64,000 nucleotides of DNA from Calliopum simillimum (taxonomy: Eukaryota; Arthropoda; Insecta; Diptera; Lauxaniidae). The notes under the pieces were generated by a model that saw only the letters and a program-made list of their open reading frames with translations, was not told the DNA's origin and did not search any database. The DNA lies in NCBI GenBank assembly GCA_951812925.1, contig OX638370.1, forward strand, positions 39,931,948 to 39,995,947, read 5' to 3'. How positions within the stretch are numbered: position 1 is the stretch's first letter; each line of letters starts with the position of its first letter. The position numbers and the translations under genes are program-made. Below are positions 1-11,725 of the stretch, piece by piece.

Positions 1-384
1 GTATCAAAAAATTGTTAAAGTGACTATCATGAAAAGGCTGTAACTTGGCAACCAATTAACATATTGTTTAAAAAAGAAAAACCACATCAAGGGCAGTTGT
101 ATAGGCTTCCAAATGTTTAAAAAAATTTGTATTTTTGTTAAGGTCAAAGATCATATTTTCTGCAACAAAAAGTTCTAAATCGAATATCTCAAAAAACGAA
201 ATATTAAAATTTAAAAAAAAAAATATATATATATCAAAGACCAATCTTTAGTCTACACTTACTATAAATTTGGTGCTGAAGCTCTTGCTGGTTTTGGAAT
301 TATAAATAATATAAGAAAAAAATATTGAAAAAACAATATTTATTTGAAGATTTCTTCAAAATAGACACAAAAGCTTGACAAGTG
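1..384. other. Intron 1 of gene A, no recognisable element
   Basis: AT-rich sequence with homopolymer runs. It lies 3' of the gene A first-exon donor on the minus strand, so it is intronic if gene A has the two-exon layout of its paralogues. No exon or transposon end was recognised. Confidence 0.4.
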
Positions 385-765
385 CAAGATCTGAACAAAA
401 TACTAGGTGAATTCGATGGAGAGGGCGTGGTACCTCCCATACACTCGAAGTTTTCAAAATACTGTAATGCAAACGTTATTTGAGGTAATGTGACAAAATT
501 TCGCTCAGATACTAGAAAAAGTAAGTAGAGGCTCTGTTGAAAACTAGGCAAACTCAGACAAGAGGGCGTGGCACCTCCTTTACAAGCAATATTTTCAAAA
601 TGCTGTAGTGAAAGCTTTGTTTGAGATAATGCATCCAAATTTTATATATTTATATACTTAGAATAGCTAACGCAAGCTCTGAGCAAAAACTACTTGAGTG
701 AAGAAGACATGGCAAATCCTATGCGAGCACAATTTTTGAAAGGCTTCAGTGTAGGGTATTTAATG
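385..765 (-). repeat. Array A copy, inverse orientation (about 2.7 units)
   Basis: Tandem units of about 141 bp. Each carries a block reading GGGCGTGGYACCTCC on the plus strand, seen at about 421, 561 and (degenerate) 703, followed by a run like TTTTCAAAATGCTGTAGTG. It is the reverse complement of the arrays at 1380-2420 and 43466-43760. It lies inside gene A intron 1. No coding content is supported; an open frame here is low-complexity. Confidence 0.7.
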
Positions 766-982
766 TTACTTTTTTTTAAGAAAATTTGACATAAACCCAA
801 GTGTCATAAAACTGATTAATGTATTCTCAAAAGAAAAATATTTTTTTTAGGTTAATATCACCTTTTCAGAAAAAATTTTTGTTTGGAATTTTTGTATGAA
901 GTTCGTACCACATAGGTGGGAATGGCTTGTCGCCGGTTTGTTCGATTTTCCAAGTAGAATCTTTGATTCTTATTGAACGCAC

Positions 983-1090
983 CTTGTATTGGGCCCAAAC
1001 TGCGTCGCTAATAGCCACACTTTGTATGTAATTTACTTCACATAGAATAACTAGTGTCAGTACCAAGAATATCCTTTGTAATTTATGCAT
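983..1090 (-). CDS. Gene A, exon 1: signal peptide and start of I29 propeptide of a papain-like protease (gene runs off the window)
   Basis: This 36-codon exon starts at ATG 1090 and ends in ...VWAQYK followed by a GTGCGT donor. It encodes a hydrophobic signal peptide (RIFLVLTLVILCEVNYIQS) and the first residues of an I29 inhibitor propeptide, where a Trp starts the first helix. The same exon, same length and same phase-0 splice, heads genes B and C, so I infer a third paralogue. The C1A catalytic exon would lie upstream of base 1 and is not visible, so catalytic competence cannot be judged. The open frame continues past the donor to 866, but that extension is intron: it is not conserved in B or C. 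Confidence 0.8.
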
Positions 1091-1136
1091 TTTTGTCAGA
1101 AACTTTTTCTTATTGCAACGAATTCAAGAATGTACT

Positions 1137-1169
1137 AACTGATAATGCCACCTTCAACTTTTATTTATA
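1137..1169 (-). promoter_or_regulatory. Gene A core promoter: TATA box and initiator
   Basis: On the minus strand a TATAAATA box (1169-1162) is followed by an initiator TCAGTT (1142-1137), with 29 nt between the first T of the box and the Inr A. The 5' UTR would be about 50 nt. Genes B and C have the same box, Inr and spacing. Confidence 0.7.
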
Positions 1170-1254
1170 CACTACAAGATTTGTATGTTATTTGTTGTTT
1201 TTCTTGATTTTTTTATCATAATATTCCACAATAAATACTAGGTGTGTGCATAAG

Positions 1255-1330
1255 AGCCAAAGATAATATATTTTACATTGAATTTGTTTTTCTTTTCTCT
1301 TGAATTCTTTTGGGACTTTATGTCAACAAG
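1255..1330 (-). promoter_or_regulatory. Conserved distal promoter block upstream of gene A
   Basis: A block around AGATAATATATTTTACATTG and TTTTCTTTTCTCTTG recurs upstream of gene B (about 7600-7655) and gene C (about 25143-25210) at nearly the same distance from the TATA box. It is either duplicated promoter or simply part of the duplicated unit. No known binding site was identified. Confidence 0.45.
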
Positions 1331-1379
1331 TGCAAATACAGTCATAGGCATAACTATTTTGACAAAAAAAAATCTAAAA

Positions 1380-2420
1380 ATGCATTTTACAGCATTTTGA
1401 AAACTTTTGCTTATTTGGAGGTGCCACGCACTGTTGTCCGAGTTCACCTAGTTTTTGTTCAGAGCTACTATTTAATGTTTTTAGTATTTGAGTGAAATTT
1501 GAACATATTATCTCAAACAACGCTTTCAGTATAACATTTTGAAACTTTTGCTTGTATGGGAGGTGCCACGCCCAGCGCTTGTTTTTACTATACTTACGAG
1601 TATGTATGTATTTTATTTCCGTTATAGCAAATAATGCTCTTTTGTATGGGCGGTAGGCGTCTCCATTATCCGATTGTATACAAAAATACTAAGCGAAATG
1701 TAAATATGTTCGGTGGCATAAGTATTTTGACAAAAATTGTGATTCGAACTTTCAATTTTATTTCGATTTCTTGGAGTGTGCTGAGCTTAAAGAGGAAAAC
1801 AAACTAGTAAGGGCGTAACTTAAATACCCTATACTGCAGTATTTTGGAAATTTTGATTATATGGGAGGTGCCACGGCCTCTTGTCCGAGTTCACCCAGTT
1901 TTTGCTCAGAGTATGCATTTATAGTTTTTAGTGCCTGAATGAAATTTGGTTGGATTATCTCAAAATACGTTTTCAGTATAGCGTTTTAAAGCTTTTGATT
2001 ATATATTAGGTGCCACGCCCTCTTGTCCGAGTTCGTCTAGTTTTATCTTAGAGCGTGCATTTATAGTCTTAAGTATTTGAGTGAAATTTTGTTGGATAAT
2101 CTAAAAAAACGCTGAAAGCTTTTACTTATATGGGGGGTGCCACGCCCCCTTGTCCGATTTCACCCAATTTTTGTGGAGAGCTTTCATTCATGATTCTTAG
2201 TCAAATTTGGTTTGAATATCTCAAAAAACGCTTTCAGTATAGCATTTTGAAGCTTTTGCTTAAATAGGTGCCACGCCCTCTTGTCCGAATGCGCTCAGTT
2301 TTTTCTCAGAGCTTGCGCTTGCAATTCGTAGTATTTATGTGTGTTTTGTTTGCATTGCCGTGAAAAACACTCCTAAATTGCATTTTGAATATATTTTTGT
2401 ATGGGCGGTAGGCGTGTCCG
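1380..2420 (+). repeat. Array A, forward orientation (about 7 units of 126-144 bp)
   Basis: Tandem units carry a GGAGGTGCCACGCCCTCTTG block at about 1418, 1560, 1864, 2008, 2134 and 2266, with one degenerate unit near 1700. Each unit continues through TTTGCTCAGAGCTTG, a stretch ending GTGAAATTTG, and CTCAAAAAACGCTTTCAGTA. The array starts about 240 bp upstream of the gene A transcription start. It is related to copies at 385-765, 17930-18310, 23169-23640, 43466-43760 and 44660-45240. No protein is supported. Confidence 0.8.
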
Positions 2421-2655
2421 TTGACCGATTTCGCGCATTTTCACGGAGGCAGCGTACCAAATTTCATTAAATTATCTTGCTCAGCCAGCCAGCCAGTCAG
2501 CCAGACAGACGGAAATGGCTATATCGACTCAGGAGGTGACGCTGATCCAGAATATAAATATATACTTTTCTATATCTGCCACGCCTCCTTCTCTGCGTTA
2601 CAAACGGAAGGACAAACTGAATATTCCCTGGGTGTAGGGTATAAAAATTATGTTC
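2421..2655 (+). repeat. Array A terminal module
   Basis: The stretch ends array A with GACTCAGGAGGTGACGCTGA, then AGAATATA..TACTTTTCTATATCTG, CCACGCCTCCTTCTCTGCGT, and finally CCCTGGGTGTAGGGTATA. The same module sits at the centre-facing end of other array A copies (43760-43992, 44440-44660 inverse, 18416-18490, 18683-18784 inverse) and forms the outer tips of the foldback at 9761-12002. A 95-codon open frame crosses it but is not conserved between copies. Confidence 0.75.
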
Positions 2656-3925
2656 TCAAAAAAAACCCATTTGATACCCACAAATCTTTCAATTTTCATC
2701 CGATTTAAGTTTGGAGGGGCTCAAAATTTATGTAATAAAATAGGCTTTCGATACAGTTATAAAACAAGCATCTTTTCAAATGTTTAGTTCAAAAAAATTT
2801 AGTGAGAGTGAGGCGAAATTTCCAAAATTTAAATTTTCGACCACTATAACTTAAATATTTTTTCAGAGATCTGAACAAATACATAATACACTGTTAGAAA
2901 CATAATTAATTTGTCTTTAAAACGAAATATTTTAAGTTCAAAATGGATTAGCTCGCTGCTATGATTTCAGTACCAAGACCACAGCACAATATAGGGGGGG
3001 TGGGTCTATGAAAATATGATAGAGTGTGACATGAGAGAGGAAGGCCTATTGTTTTTGGTAAAATTATTTTTGAATAAAATTTCTTGCAATGTCGCACCAC
3101 TATAATTGAAGCAAATCGTAAGCAAATATAGCAGAACTTACTGGTATTTTTTCCTTTGCCAACTTTTTACCTTTCTCTGTACTTTTTGAAGTTAAAACCG
3201 TATATTTTACTTTCGTATCATTACTTTTTCATTAGAATTTAGTTAAATAATTGAATTACTGGAACAAACCGTAATTTTTGAAGGGATTATAATCACTTTT
3301 TGCTGTATGAAGATCATTTTCTGTGGTAAATTTTTGCTCAATGTGTCTGAGGTGATCGGATATACATCAAAAGGCAGTATTACAAACACCAAGAACTAAA
3401 AAACTATTTTGTATTTCGCTTAAAATTTTGATAAAATGCTTACAACAAATGGATAAACAGGAGAAAAGCAAGTCCAGAAACAAAAATTAATTTTATTTTT
3501 ACTAAATGGAACTTTGTCTTTGTCCAAGTAAAAAACTATCCAGCACCTTGAAGTAAAGGGCGTTTCACTGAGAGACCTTATTCAACTATTAAAATCGTTT
3601 GAAAACTTGAAATCAATTCTAAAAAAGGGAAGAATTTTAAAAAGAAAATTGTGCACATTGTAAATACGAATAGAAGTTAAGGAGTTCTCTTGAAAATTGT
3701 TTTTATTTTTGGAACAAAATTTTGAAGAATAAGATGACTTTATTGAAACATTACAATACTTTAAGTGGAATAAAATTTACGCCTCAGACATTATCAAATG
3801 TAGAATGATCATTCTTTACCTACAACAGAGATCTCTAAGATTATTGGCAATCATTTGTTATGAAAACATAAAAAAACATAACATATTTCATTAAACTTTT
3901 TAAAGAAATAATTTCGTTGAAAAGA
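2656..3925. other. Intergenic between gene A promoter region and gene B 3' end
   Basis: AT-rich unique-looking DNA. No transposon ends, open frames of note or RNA genes recognised. The likely 3' UTR of gene B occupies its right edge, from about 3930. Confidence 0.5.
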
Positions 3926-4061
3926 TATATTTATTATCCATATTTCATGCGTTTTTCATCCATATTTCCATACATATTTTGAGAGGTTTTCATACATATT
4001 TAAATAAGCTCTAATGATAACATTAATACAGCCATCAATATGAGAAAAAGTTTTCTTTTTT

Positions 4062-4958
4062 CTATTCTGTAGGTAAAGTAGCAGATTTTGGTAATTTAGC
4101 ATTAACATCATTGCGACTGAGACGCATATATCCATTTTCTCCCCAATTAACTCCAAAAGAATTTTGAATAATCCAAGATGTTTCATCATATCCAATAACG
4201 ATCATATAATGTGATCCTTTATTAGTCGATGGCTGTGTAAACAGTCCATGTGAGTAGTGCATAAATTCAAAAGATGTTGGATTAAATTCAGTCACAACTG
4301 GAAATCTGTTAGAGATTAATTGTCTCAATTTTGCATCATCACCATCTGTAATTTGGTTGGAGTATTTATAGAGATACAAGCCATCGACTGTTGTTTTGGC
4401 TCTGCATACTAGAGGTGTGGAGGATGCATTGTTATTAAAATAATCCCTTTCGGCTACCAAATTGATATTATACAATGTCAAATAATCGAAAGCTGCTTGT
4501 GGAACTTGATTGATGCAAGCACTAGCGACACCGGCACAATCTATAAGTTGCTGTGCAGAAAGTAGATCGGGAATGGCTGCTACAAACTGCATTGCATCCC
4601 ACAGTTCAATTGCTCCTTTAGCGGCATACGCCCAACCGGAATTACAGCTCACACCTTGATCTTCAACATTTGGAGTAACCCCAACATTGACTTGAGGTCT
4701 AAAGGTGTTTAGTGTAGGTACATTTGGAAGTGTTGGTAATGGTGATGCATTCGTGATGGTTGGTTGTGTGGTTTGCGGAAACAGCGCATTAAAAGTAATC
4801 AAACGCATATCAGTAAATTGATTTGCCTTAAGCCAATACGCATACCGTCCTGAGTTTGCATAGGTATTGTGATTATTGATCAAATTTGTATTGTAGGCAA
4901 AGTAGTAACGAGCGTTTGATTCATCAGTAGTGGTGGCGTATTTTTTTCCAAAGTCTTT
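4062..4958 (-). CDS. Gene B exon 2: propeptide remainder and C1A domain
   Basis: The frame is open from the acceptor at 4958 to TAG at 4062 (299 codons including stop). The first ATG-like start often assumed at 4883 is TTG inside the propeptide, so the exon must extend to the splice acceptor. The last residues are SATLPTE, identical to gene C. Confidence 0.88.
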   Translation of the reverse strand, partial: KDFGKKYATTTDESNARYYFAYNTNLINNHNTYANSGRYAYWLKANQFTDMRLITFNALFPQTTQPTITNASPLPTLPNVPTLNTFRPQVNVGVTPNVEDQGVSCNSGWAYAAKGAIELWDAMQFVAAIPDLLSAQQLIDCAGVASACINQVPQAAFDYLTLYNINLVAERDYFNNNASSTPLVCRAKTTVDGLYLYKYSNQITDGDDAKLRQLISNRFPVVTEFNPTSFEFMHYSHGLFTQPSTNKGSHYMIVIGYDETSWIIQNSFGVNWGENGYMRLSRNDVNAKLPKSATLPTE

Positions 4959-7442
4959 CTGGAATAAGATTTATAATACATAATTACTTAGCTTGAACTT
5001 TTCCTTCAAAAATATAACACATTGGCTGATGAGTCCCGCGTCTTACACACAGATGGCCCCAGAAATACAAAATTTATATTGTTAGTACTAACATTCAAAA
5101 GGAGCTGATAACTTGATGATTATGTGACGTTTCTTTCAAAAGTTACAGTGGCTTCATTGAAACAACTATATTTATATTCAAAACAATGGAAAAAAAACGA
5201 AAACCTAGTAAACCCGTAAAAACGGTAAAATTTCGTATTGATTTTGACATCATTTACGAGTTTACGAGGTTTCAGAGGCTTCTACACGTTTTCAGGAATC
5301 CCCTCATTGGTTTTTGATTGGATAAAATTTCGTTGAAACAAAAGCTTGGCATCAGATTCGGATTCTGCACCAGAAAATTTGACAATTGAGGAGTGGCCGT
5401 ACCAAAGGGCCTAAGTACCATTTCGAGGCAAAAGTAGTGTCATTGTATGAGACATTTCGTTAAAAGTTAATAAATTATTTTCTGTTTTCACTAAAAATTT
5501 ACTTGATAGTGTGACATTCATGACATTATGTTGGAAAAATTATAACAGTCAAATAACCGACTATAAAGCACATAAATGGTATGATATTACTTTTGCCTCG
5601 AAATGGTATTTAGGCCCTTTGGTACGGCCACTCCTCAACACTCCTAACAAGTTCACAAAATAGTTTTAGAAGACCTTAAAGTGAAATTGTTTAAGAAACC
5701 TAACACCTTAAACTTACCACCATCAAAAGGTGGTATGACAATGTTGATGAATAAAATCGAATTCGACCAAAAAAGTTGTGTTTTTTTCATTAGACCCGGA
5801 AATTATCAGGCGATGTGTTATGTATATGAATGAGTCTTTGAAAGTTGGAGTATTTTTTTTTAAATATCAACTACTTTTTCAGCGATAAGTCAATCAGAGC
5901 GAGGCGCATCTTTAACATCAAAATTGCCAGAACGGAAATGTCGAAACAATTTTTATATTGCGAGCTTTTAGGAACCATAGACTTAAAAAAGCTCCACCAG
6001 TATAACAAAACAAAAGAAGCCACTCAAAATCGATTTTAACATTTTTAAGTTTAAAAAATATCTTTTTGAGCAGAAGAAGACAGATAGTTCTTACCTAATG
6101 CGGATGCCAGGAATTAAGAGTTACTAACCATTGCTGGGTTATCTTAAGCCTATATTTTTTGTTTTCTTTTCATTTCGCATTTGTCATTGTACCATGAATG
6201 ATAAATGATATTTTTTTTTGTACCAAATAGCACAAAAAGTACTAAGACTGTCCAAAAAGTACAAAATTAGTTAATACAGTCGAATTTTGACCATTAGGTG
6301 ATTCTATTATGATTAAATCGTTCAAATGCTTGTTTTGCTGATGATGTCAAGTTGTTTCTAAGAGTTTCGCATGTGTCTGAATAATTTATTGTATATCAAT
6401 GGTGTTTTTCTAATAATAATTTATAATAATATTTTAATTTGAGAGCATCCTAAAAGTTTTATAGTCAAAGTTGTGCTCCTTAATATAACGATAATTTGGT
6501 GTAAAATCCATCTAAATCGATTGAGTAGTGTTTGAGAAACTGCTACTTCGTTTTTGTTGTGGCAAATAACCTTGCAAACGAAGCGCTATGTCAAAATAGA
6601 ATACATAATATCGATGACTCACAACGGCAGGGCTATGATTCTCAACTAGTCTATGCTAAAGGTTAAATATAGTATGCATGAAAAGATCTTTTCGGTGTCG
6701 GCAAATGCGTCTAAGGTACCGAAACCAGCCTTCCGATAAATTTTTTTGCTTTTTTCTTTTTATGCATTTTGCTTTGTTTTTGTGTTTTTATTGGTGTTTT
6801 ACAGTTAGTTAAAACTATCAATGCATTTGATACATCATCTAATTTTTTATTGTTTTTGGAACAGATAATGATTTATATTATGAGCTACCTATCAACAATG
6901 AAAATACATTGATGGTTGGAGCTTACTGTTCAGTGTGTTTGAGTAAAACACCAATAAAAACACATTTTTCATTTTTTATTTTATTTTTATGAACCTTATA
7001 CAAAAATGCATAAAACTGGTTAAATCGTATCCTGATTTATGTATACTCAAAAGAAAATTAGATTTATTAGAAGTTAATAAGCGATTTTTAATGGAATCTT
7101 TTCAGAGAGAATTTAATTTCGAAATTTTTTATGAATTCACGAGCAAATCTTCGTACAGTTAAAAAAAAACACTAAAACTGAAAGTATCACTTTGATGGGA
7201 GTGGCCTGTATCACGTATTTTTTTTTATAAATAATGCAGTTCATGTAAAAATTCAGCAAATGATAATTGCTTGTCCTTTTAAGTCCTTTTTTATTTAATT
7301 ACAGAATCCTTGATTCCATATTAATTAAACACACCTTGTAAGTGTCCCACACTGTTTGGCTAACAGCAACACTTTGAATGTAATTTACTCCACAAAGAAT
7401 GACAAGTGTCAGCACCAAGAATATCCTGTATAAGTTCTGCAT
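4062..7442 (-). CDS. Gene B: secreted papain-like (C1A) pseudoprotease with I29 propeptide, catalytic Cys replaced by Gly
   Basis: Join of exon 1 (7335-7442) and exon 2 (4062-4958), phase-0 intron of 2,376 nt with donor GTGTGT and acceptor TTATTCCAG; 334 aa, normal for a cathepsin L-type precursor. Residues 1-24 are a signal peptide. About 30-100 are an I29 propeptide with an ERFNIN-like run (ESNARYYFAYN, then INNHN) and ANQFTDM. From about 130 comes the C1A domain. The oxyanion Gln137 (EDQG), Cys141, His286 (KGSHYMIVIGY) and Asn302 (IIQNSFG) are present. The nucleophile position in CNSGW is Gly144 (GGT at 4637-4635), so peptide hydrolysis is not expected. The usual GCxGG turn is also altered (ACINQVP). 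An AATAAA lies at 3935-3930. Known non-peptidase members of this fold keep binding or scaffold roles; a role here is inference. The intron holds MITEs and foldback remnants. Confidence 0.88.
5386..5638. mobile_element. MITE with about 48-bp terminal inverted repeats, in gene B intron
   Basis: Left end TTGAGGAGTGGCCGTACCAA runs on through GGGCCTAARTACCATTTCGA to AAAAGTA; the right end is its near-perfect reverse complement. The element is 253 bp and has no coding capacity. No clear target duplication could be fixed. Confidence 0.8.
6030..7200 (-). repeat. Degenerate foldback remnant in gene B intron (same family as 58736-59933)
   Basis: The segment near 6085-6145 (TTCTTACCTAATGCGGATGC, then AGTTACTAACCATTGC) matches the left tip of the foldback at 58736. 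The stretch at about 7090-7200 matches its right arm weakly. Related ends occur at the same place relative to exon 1 in gene C (24300-24730) and, weakly, in gene A (about 860-940). It probably predates the gene duplication. Confidence 0.45.
6781..6964. mobile_element. Small MITE with 22-bp perfect terminal inverted repeats
   Basis: TGTGTTTTTATTGGTGTTTT at 6781 (continuing AC) is matched by its exact reverse complement ending at 6964. Length is 184 bp, non-coding. The inverted symmetry continues weakly outward (ATGCATTTT about 6760, AAAATGCAT about 7003). Confidence 0.65.
7335..7442 (-). CDS. Gene B exon 1: signal peptide and propeptide start
   Basis: Thirty-six codons from ATG 7442, beginning MQNLYRIFLVLTLVIL and ending ...WDTYK before a GTGTGT donor. 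It splices in frame to exon 2. The exon is nearly identical to those of genes A and C, which is why I accept it despite its short length. Confidence 0.82.
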
Positions 7443-7488
7443 CTTTGTCGGGAACTATTTCTTTTTTAACCAAATTCAAGAATATACT

Positions 7489-7521
7489 AACTGATATTGC
7501 CACTTTCAACTTTTATTTATA
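7489..7521 (-). promoter_or_regulatory. Gene B core promoter: TATA box and initiator
   Basis: TATAAATA (7521-7514) and TCAGTT (7494-7489) lie 29 nt apart, first T to Inr A. The 5' UTR is about 50 nt. Confidence 0.7.
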
Positions 7522-7659
7522 TACCACAAAATTTGTATGGGATTTGTTGTTTTTTTTCTTTCATTCCACAATAAAAACCATGCGTGTGCATAAGAACCCA
7601 AGATAATCTATTTTAACATTGAATTTGTTTATCTTTTCTCTTTTTTGGGACTTTTATCA

Positions 7660-8650
7660 TATTATGGCCACGAGTGCAAATATTATAAAAATATTATATG
7701 CAATCTAATTATGTCCATAAAGGTACCAATGTATAAGAAAGTGGATAGGTCTGGTTGAAATTTAAATACCTTATAGCTTAGAAAGTGTTTAGAACAATGA
7801 ATGCTCAGCCAATTCTTTTTATTATACCCTACACATAAATAAATATTGAACTTAATATTTATGAACGGCATTCATACAACGGAATTCAGTGATTTTCAAA
7901 AAAAAAAATTTTCATTAAAATTTTTTGATTTTAAGAACGATTCATTAATCGTAAGAACATGAGTTCATTAATATGAACTTCCGTTCTTAAATTTAAAGAA
8001 TTTATAAGTACGAATAACAACGTTTCATAAATCTACAGATAAAAATTGTATGCACGTTTACATAAAATTAAATAAAACGTTCATAAATTTTAAGTAAAAG
8101 TTTCATTAATTTGAAATATTATTTTTAGTTCGTATTTCATCTTCTTCTTTTGGTTCTAGACTGGTTTATGCTAAATTTTAAATGAACTATTGTTGAAAGT
8201 TACTTTCTATGTCGCTCACACCATCATGCTATGTGTATGTGTGTATTCTCCTGGAACTTCTAGGCACAGAAGCATGCTAAGTATTTATTTTTCCAAGAAG
8301 AAAAATAGCGCCTCAAAAAAGCGTTCTTTAGCATCAAGCGCTTACTTTCCTTAAGACACTATACTCTATTTCAATATTGTATGTCCTATGCCTTGGAGCT
8401 TGAGCGTTTTCCTAAAAAAAAAAATAGTAAAAAAAAATTTCACCCGCATTGGGGTACGCACCCGGACACCAAAGCGCAGAGATATATTACTATCTCCTTA
8501 TCTCATACGCTACAGACTCCTCTGACGTTTTTGTGTAAAATTTGTATTTCAAAAGCTTAATCGAATTTTTTTACTTTGAAAAAAAAAAAAAAAAAATTTA
8601 TGAATTTGGTTTTAGTACAATCATTTGGTAGAATAAAATGATTTTAATTG
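7660..8650. other. Intergenic, no gene seen
   Basis: Upstream flank of gene B, AT-rich, with poly(A) near 8580 and short alternating TTCATTAAT-like stretches near 7930-8110. No supported feature. Confidence 0.45.
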
Positions 8651-8651
8651 T

Positions 8652-9580
8652 AGCCCAGGAAAATAAGACGAAAAAAGAGCTTCTGTGCGAAAAAATTCCC
8701 AGTGGAAATTTTTTACCGGAATTGTCTTTATTTATGCATGATACGCAAACTGTGAAAAGTCCATTGCAAAGTCGTGTGCGCATAAAAATTTATTTGGGCT
8801 CAAAGGTCGTTAAAATCAGTTTTTTGCAAATATCTCGCTAATGCTAACTTTTACAGAAAAATGTTGGTCTCCAATTTTGTAGCACAGGAAATTTCCTACA
8901 AAAATACGTTAAAAGTATTTGCGTACGACTTCTAGTTTAGGAGATCACCCAATTTAAAAAGTTGTTAACAGTTATGATATGAAATACTACCTATGAGTTC
9001 ATATTAAAATATCTTACTTTTTAAATTGCAATAACTCTTCAATAAGGAGTCATACAAACAAACTTAAAATGCCGTTTGAAAGATAATTAAATTTTTTATA
9101 TACCGCACAACATTTTTTTTCGAACGGCCCATGACCTTAAAAATATTCTTGAATAACCGTTAAGGCTTCGAAATTACTGGTTTTTTAAGGATATCTGCGA
9201 ATTGGTAAGTACTACGATAAAAAGTAATGGGACCAAATTTGTAGAAAATTACAAGATCTACAAAAAATAAGCGATATGTGTACACATAGAAGTAACCGTT
9301 TAGAAGATATTCCAAAAAACCGTTAAAATGCCAAAAAACCGGTTTCTTTGAATATCTTCCATACGGTTACTTGACCAACATTTTTCTGTAAAATTTAGCA
9401 TTAGCGAGATATTTGCAAAAAACTGATTTTAGCGGCCTTTGAGCGCGAATAACTTTTTATGCGCACACGACTTTGCAATGGACTTTTCACAGTTTGTGTA
9501 TCATGCATAAATAAAGACAATTCCGGTGAAAAATTTCCACTGGGAATTTTTTCGCAGAAAATGTCTTATTTTCCTGGGCT
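8652..9580. mobile_element. Foldback element FB-1 (arms about 210 bp)
   Basis: The left arm 8652-8869 starts AGCCCAGGAAAATAAGAC and ends AAAAATGTTGGTC. The right arm 9373-9580 is its reverse complement with few differences. The centre (8870-9372) is AT-rich with no coding potential. Open frames in the two arms are mirror images of one another. A third partial arm copy lies just outside at 9655-9755. Confidence 0.8.
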
Positions 9581-9654
9581 TCTGGAATGTTTTGTGGGAT
9601 TTTTGCAAATGAGTTATTTTATAGATTTCGATGTGCTCTTTCAGAATTTCAACT

Positions 9655-9755
9655 TTGCTACCTCAAGTCGTGTTCGCTCGCGCCGGCATATTAGAAAAAT
9701 GGCGTCCAAAATCAGTTTTTTACAAATATCTCTTTAACGTTTACATTTAGAGAAA
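9655..9755 (+). repeat. Partial extra arm of FB-1
   Basis: The stretch from AAGTCGTGTTCGCTCG to AATCAGTTTTTTACAAATAT and AGAAAAAT repeats the inner part of the FB-1 left arm in direct orientation. It lies between FB-1 and FB-2. Confidence 0.5.
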
Positions 9756-10033
9756 AATATGGAGGTGACGCTGATCAAGAATATATATACTTTTCTATAC
9801 CTGCCATGCCTCCTTCTCTGCGTTATAAACGGAAGGACAATGTGAATATACCCTGGATGTACACACAAATATCTCTTTAACGGTTACACTTAGAGAAAAA
9901 TATTGTGCCGCAATATTGTAGCTTATAAAATTTCCTATAGAAATGACCCCTTAATTGTTTTCTTACGACTTAAAACTCAGGAGATATCCTAATTCAAAAT
10001 TTGAAAAAAATTAGTAAATTGTGCATGCCGCTT

Positions 10034-10760
10034 ATGAGTAGGCACAGTGATGTATTGAGCTTAATATTATGATTACTCATGAAGGGTGAGTTACACGTTC
10101 AAAGCAAAAACAACTATTTATAGGGAATCACTTCCACTATAAGCTACATTTCATTTTTTTCTTCACATGACCTATAGTTTACGACATATTTTTTCAACAA
10201 ACCTAAAATTTAGAAAAAAAACCGTTTTTTCAAAATAGCTCCAAAACGGTTCGTCCTAGAAAAAAAATTATTCATTCATATTGTAGAACGTTTAATTCCC
10301 TATAAAGGTCTCTCCGAACTGTTTTTTCGTCAGACTTACCCTTCAAGAGATATCGCGACTTGAAAATCATTCAAAATTGAACATATGTAGTATGGAGCAT
10401 AGTACAATTTTCAATTTTGAATAATTTTCAAGACGCGATATCTCATGAACGGTAAGTTGGACGAAAAAACAGTTTGGGGAAACTCTTAAAGGGAATTGAA
10501 CGTTCTACAAAATGCGAGAAATTTTTTTTTTCTAGAATGAACCATTTTTGAGCTATTTTGAAAAAACGGTTTTTTTCTAAATTTTAGGTTTGTTGATAAA
10601 ATATCTCGTAAGCTATAAGTCATTTGAAAAAAATAAAAAATAAAACGTAGCTAATAGTGGAAGTAATTCCCTATAAATAGTTGTTTTTGCTTTGAACGTG
10701 TGACTCACCGTTCATTAGTTATCGTAATTTTAAGCTTAACACATCACTGTGCCTACTCAT
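10034..10760. mobile_element. Inner palindrome P1 nested in FB-2
   Basis: A perfect 20-bp terminal inverted repeat, ATGAGTAGGCACAGTGATGT at 10034 and its reverse complement at 10741-10760, is followed inward by near-complete mirror arms. These include AACAACTATTTATAGGGAAT and the GATATCTC runs near 10360/10440. It abuts P2 directly. Confidence 0.85.
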
Positions 10761-11725
10761 CACGGTGCTCTTGAACAGTCGATAGGTTTTTTGGCTATGT
10801 GGTGAAAATCTGTGAATGGGGTTTCAGTTGTATTAGTTTAGAAGTCTGAAAAATGCAAACCCCGAATTCGTAGCTGATCATCCCCGCGAAATATCGCAAA
10901 AATACATATCCCATATAAAATAAAAAAAATTCAGAAAAAAAAACGCAACAAACAAACATAAAAATAGTTATTTCTAATGTATTTTGCAATGCTGGATCCG
11001 AATCCAGCCTTAAAATTGCTGTATCTTATACGGTTTTTGAGATATCTTAGCCTAAACAAGGAAAAAAAGCTGACGCTATGTTTTATTGTTGTGTTTTGGA
11101 GTTATATGACAGGATGTATATCCGTAAATTCTGATGCAGAAATGGAAAGCTTTAATTAATCTTATAAACCTAATTCAAATAATGTCGATATCTATTTTTC
11201 TCGGAGATATCCTAACCTAAAAAGTTAAAAAAGTGCAAAAAACGTGTTTTGTCATTATTTCAGTCTACGATATTTCAGAGCAAAATTAAGCTATTGACAT
11301 ATTTTAAATGCGGTTTTAAAGAAAAAGATTGTAACTTTTAGATAATGTATCGAATTTTGCGTATGAATGTTCTATATTCTAGTTATATAGCTTCAAAATT
11401 TAGCAAAAACGGTCTTTTTTCCTTGTTTAGGCTAAGATATCTCAAAAACTGTATGAGATATAGCAATTTTAAGGCCGGATTCAGATTCAACATTGCAAAA
11501 TACATTAAATATAACTATTTTTATATTTGTTTGTTGCGTTTTTTTTTTCGATTTTTTTTTTTTTTTTTTATATGGGATATGTATTTTTGCGATATTTCGC
11601 GGGGATGATCAGCTACGATTTCGAGGTTTGCATTTTTCAGACCACTAAACTAATACAAATGAAACCCCATTCACAGATTTTCTCCACATAGCCAAAAAAC
11701 CTTTTGACTGTTTAAGAGCACCGTG
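10761..11725. mobile_element. Inner palindrome P2 nested in FB-2
   Basis: CACGGTGCTCTTGAACAGTC at 10761 is mirrored by GAGCACCGTG ending at 11725. The arms extend through GATCATCCCCGCGAAATATC and a core motif, ATCCGAATCCAGCCTTAAAA then TTTTTGAGATATC, shared with FB-4, FB-8 and FB-9. Non-coding. Confidence 0.85.

Noticed and set aside
2421..2708. 95-codon plus-strand ORF
   Set aside because: It lies in the array A terminal module and is not kept open in the other copies.
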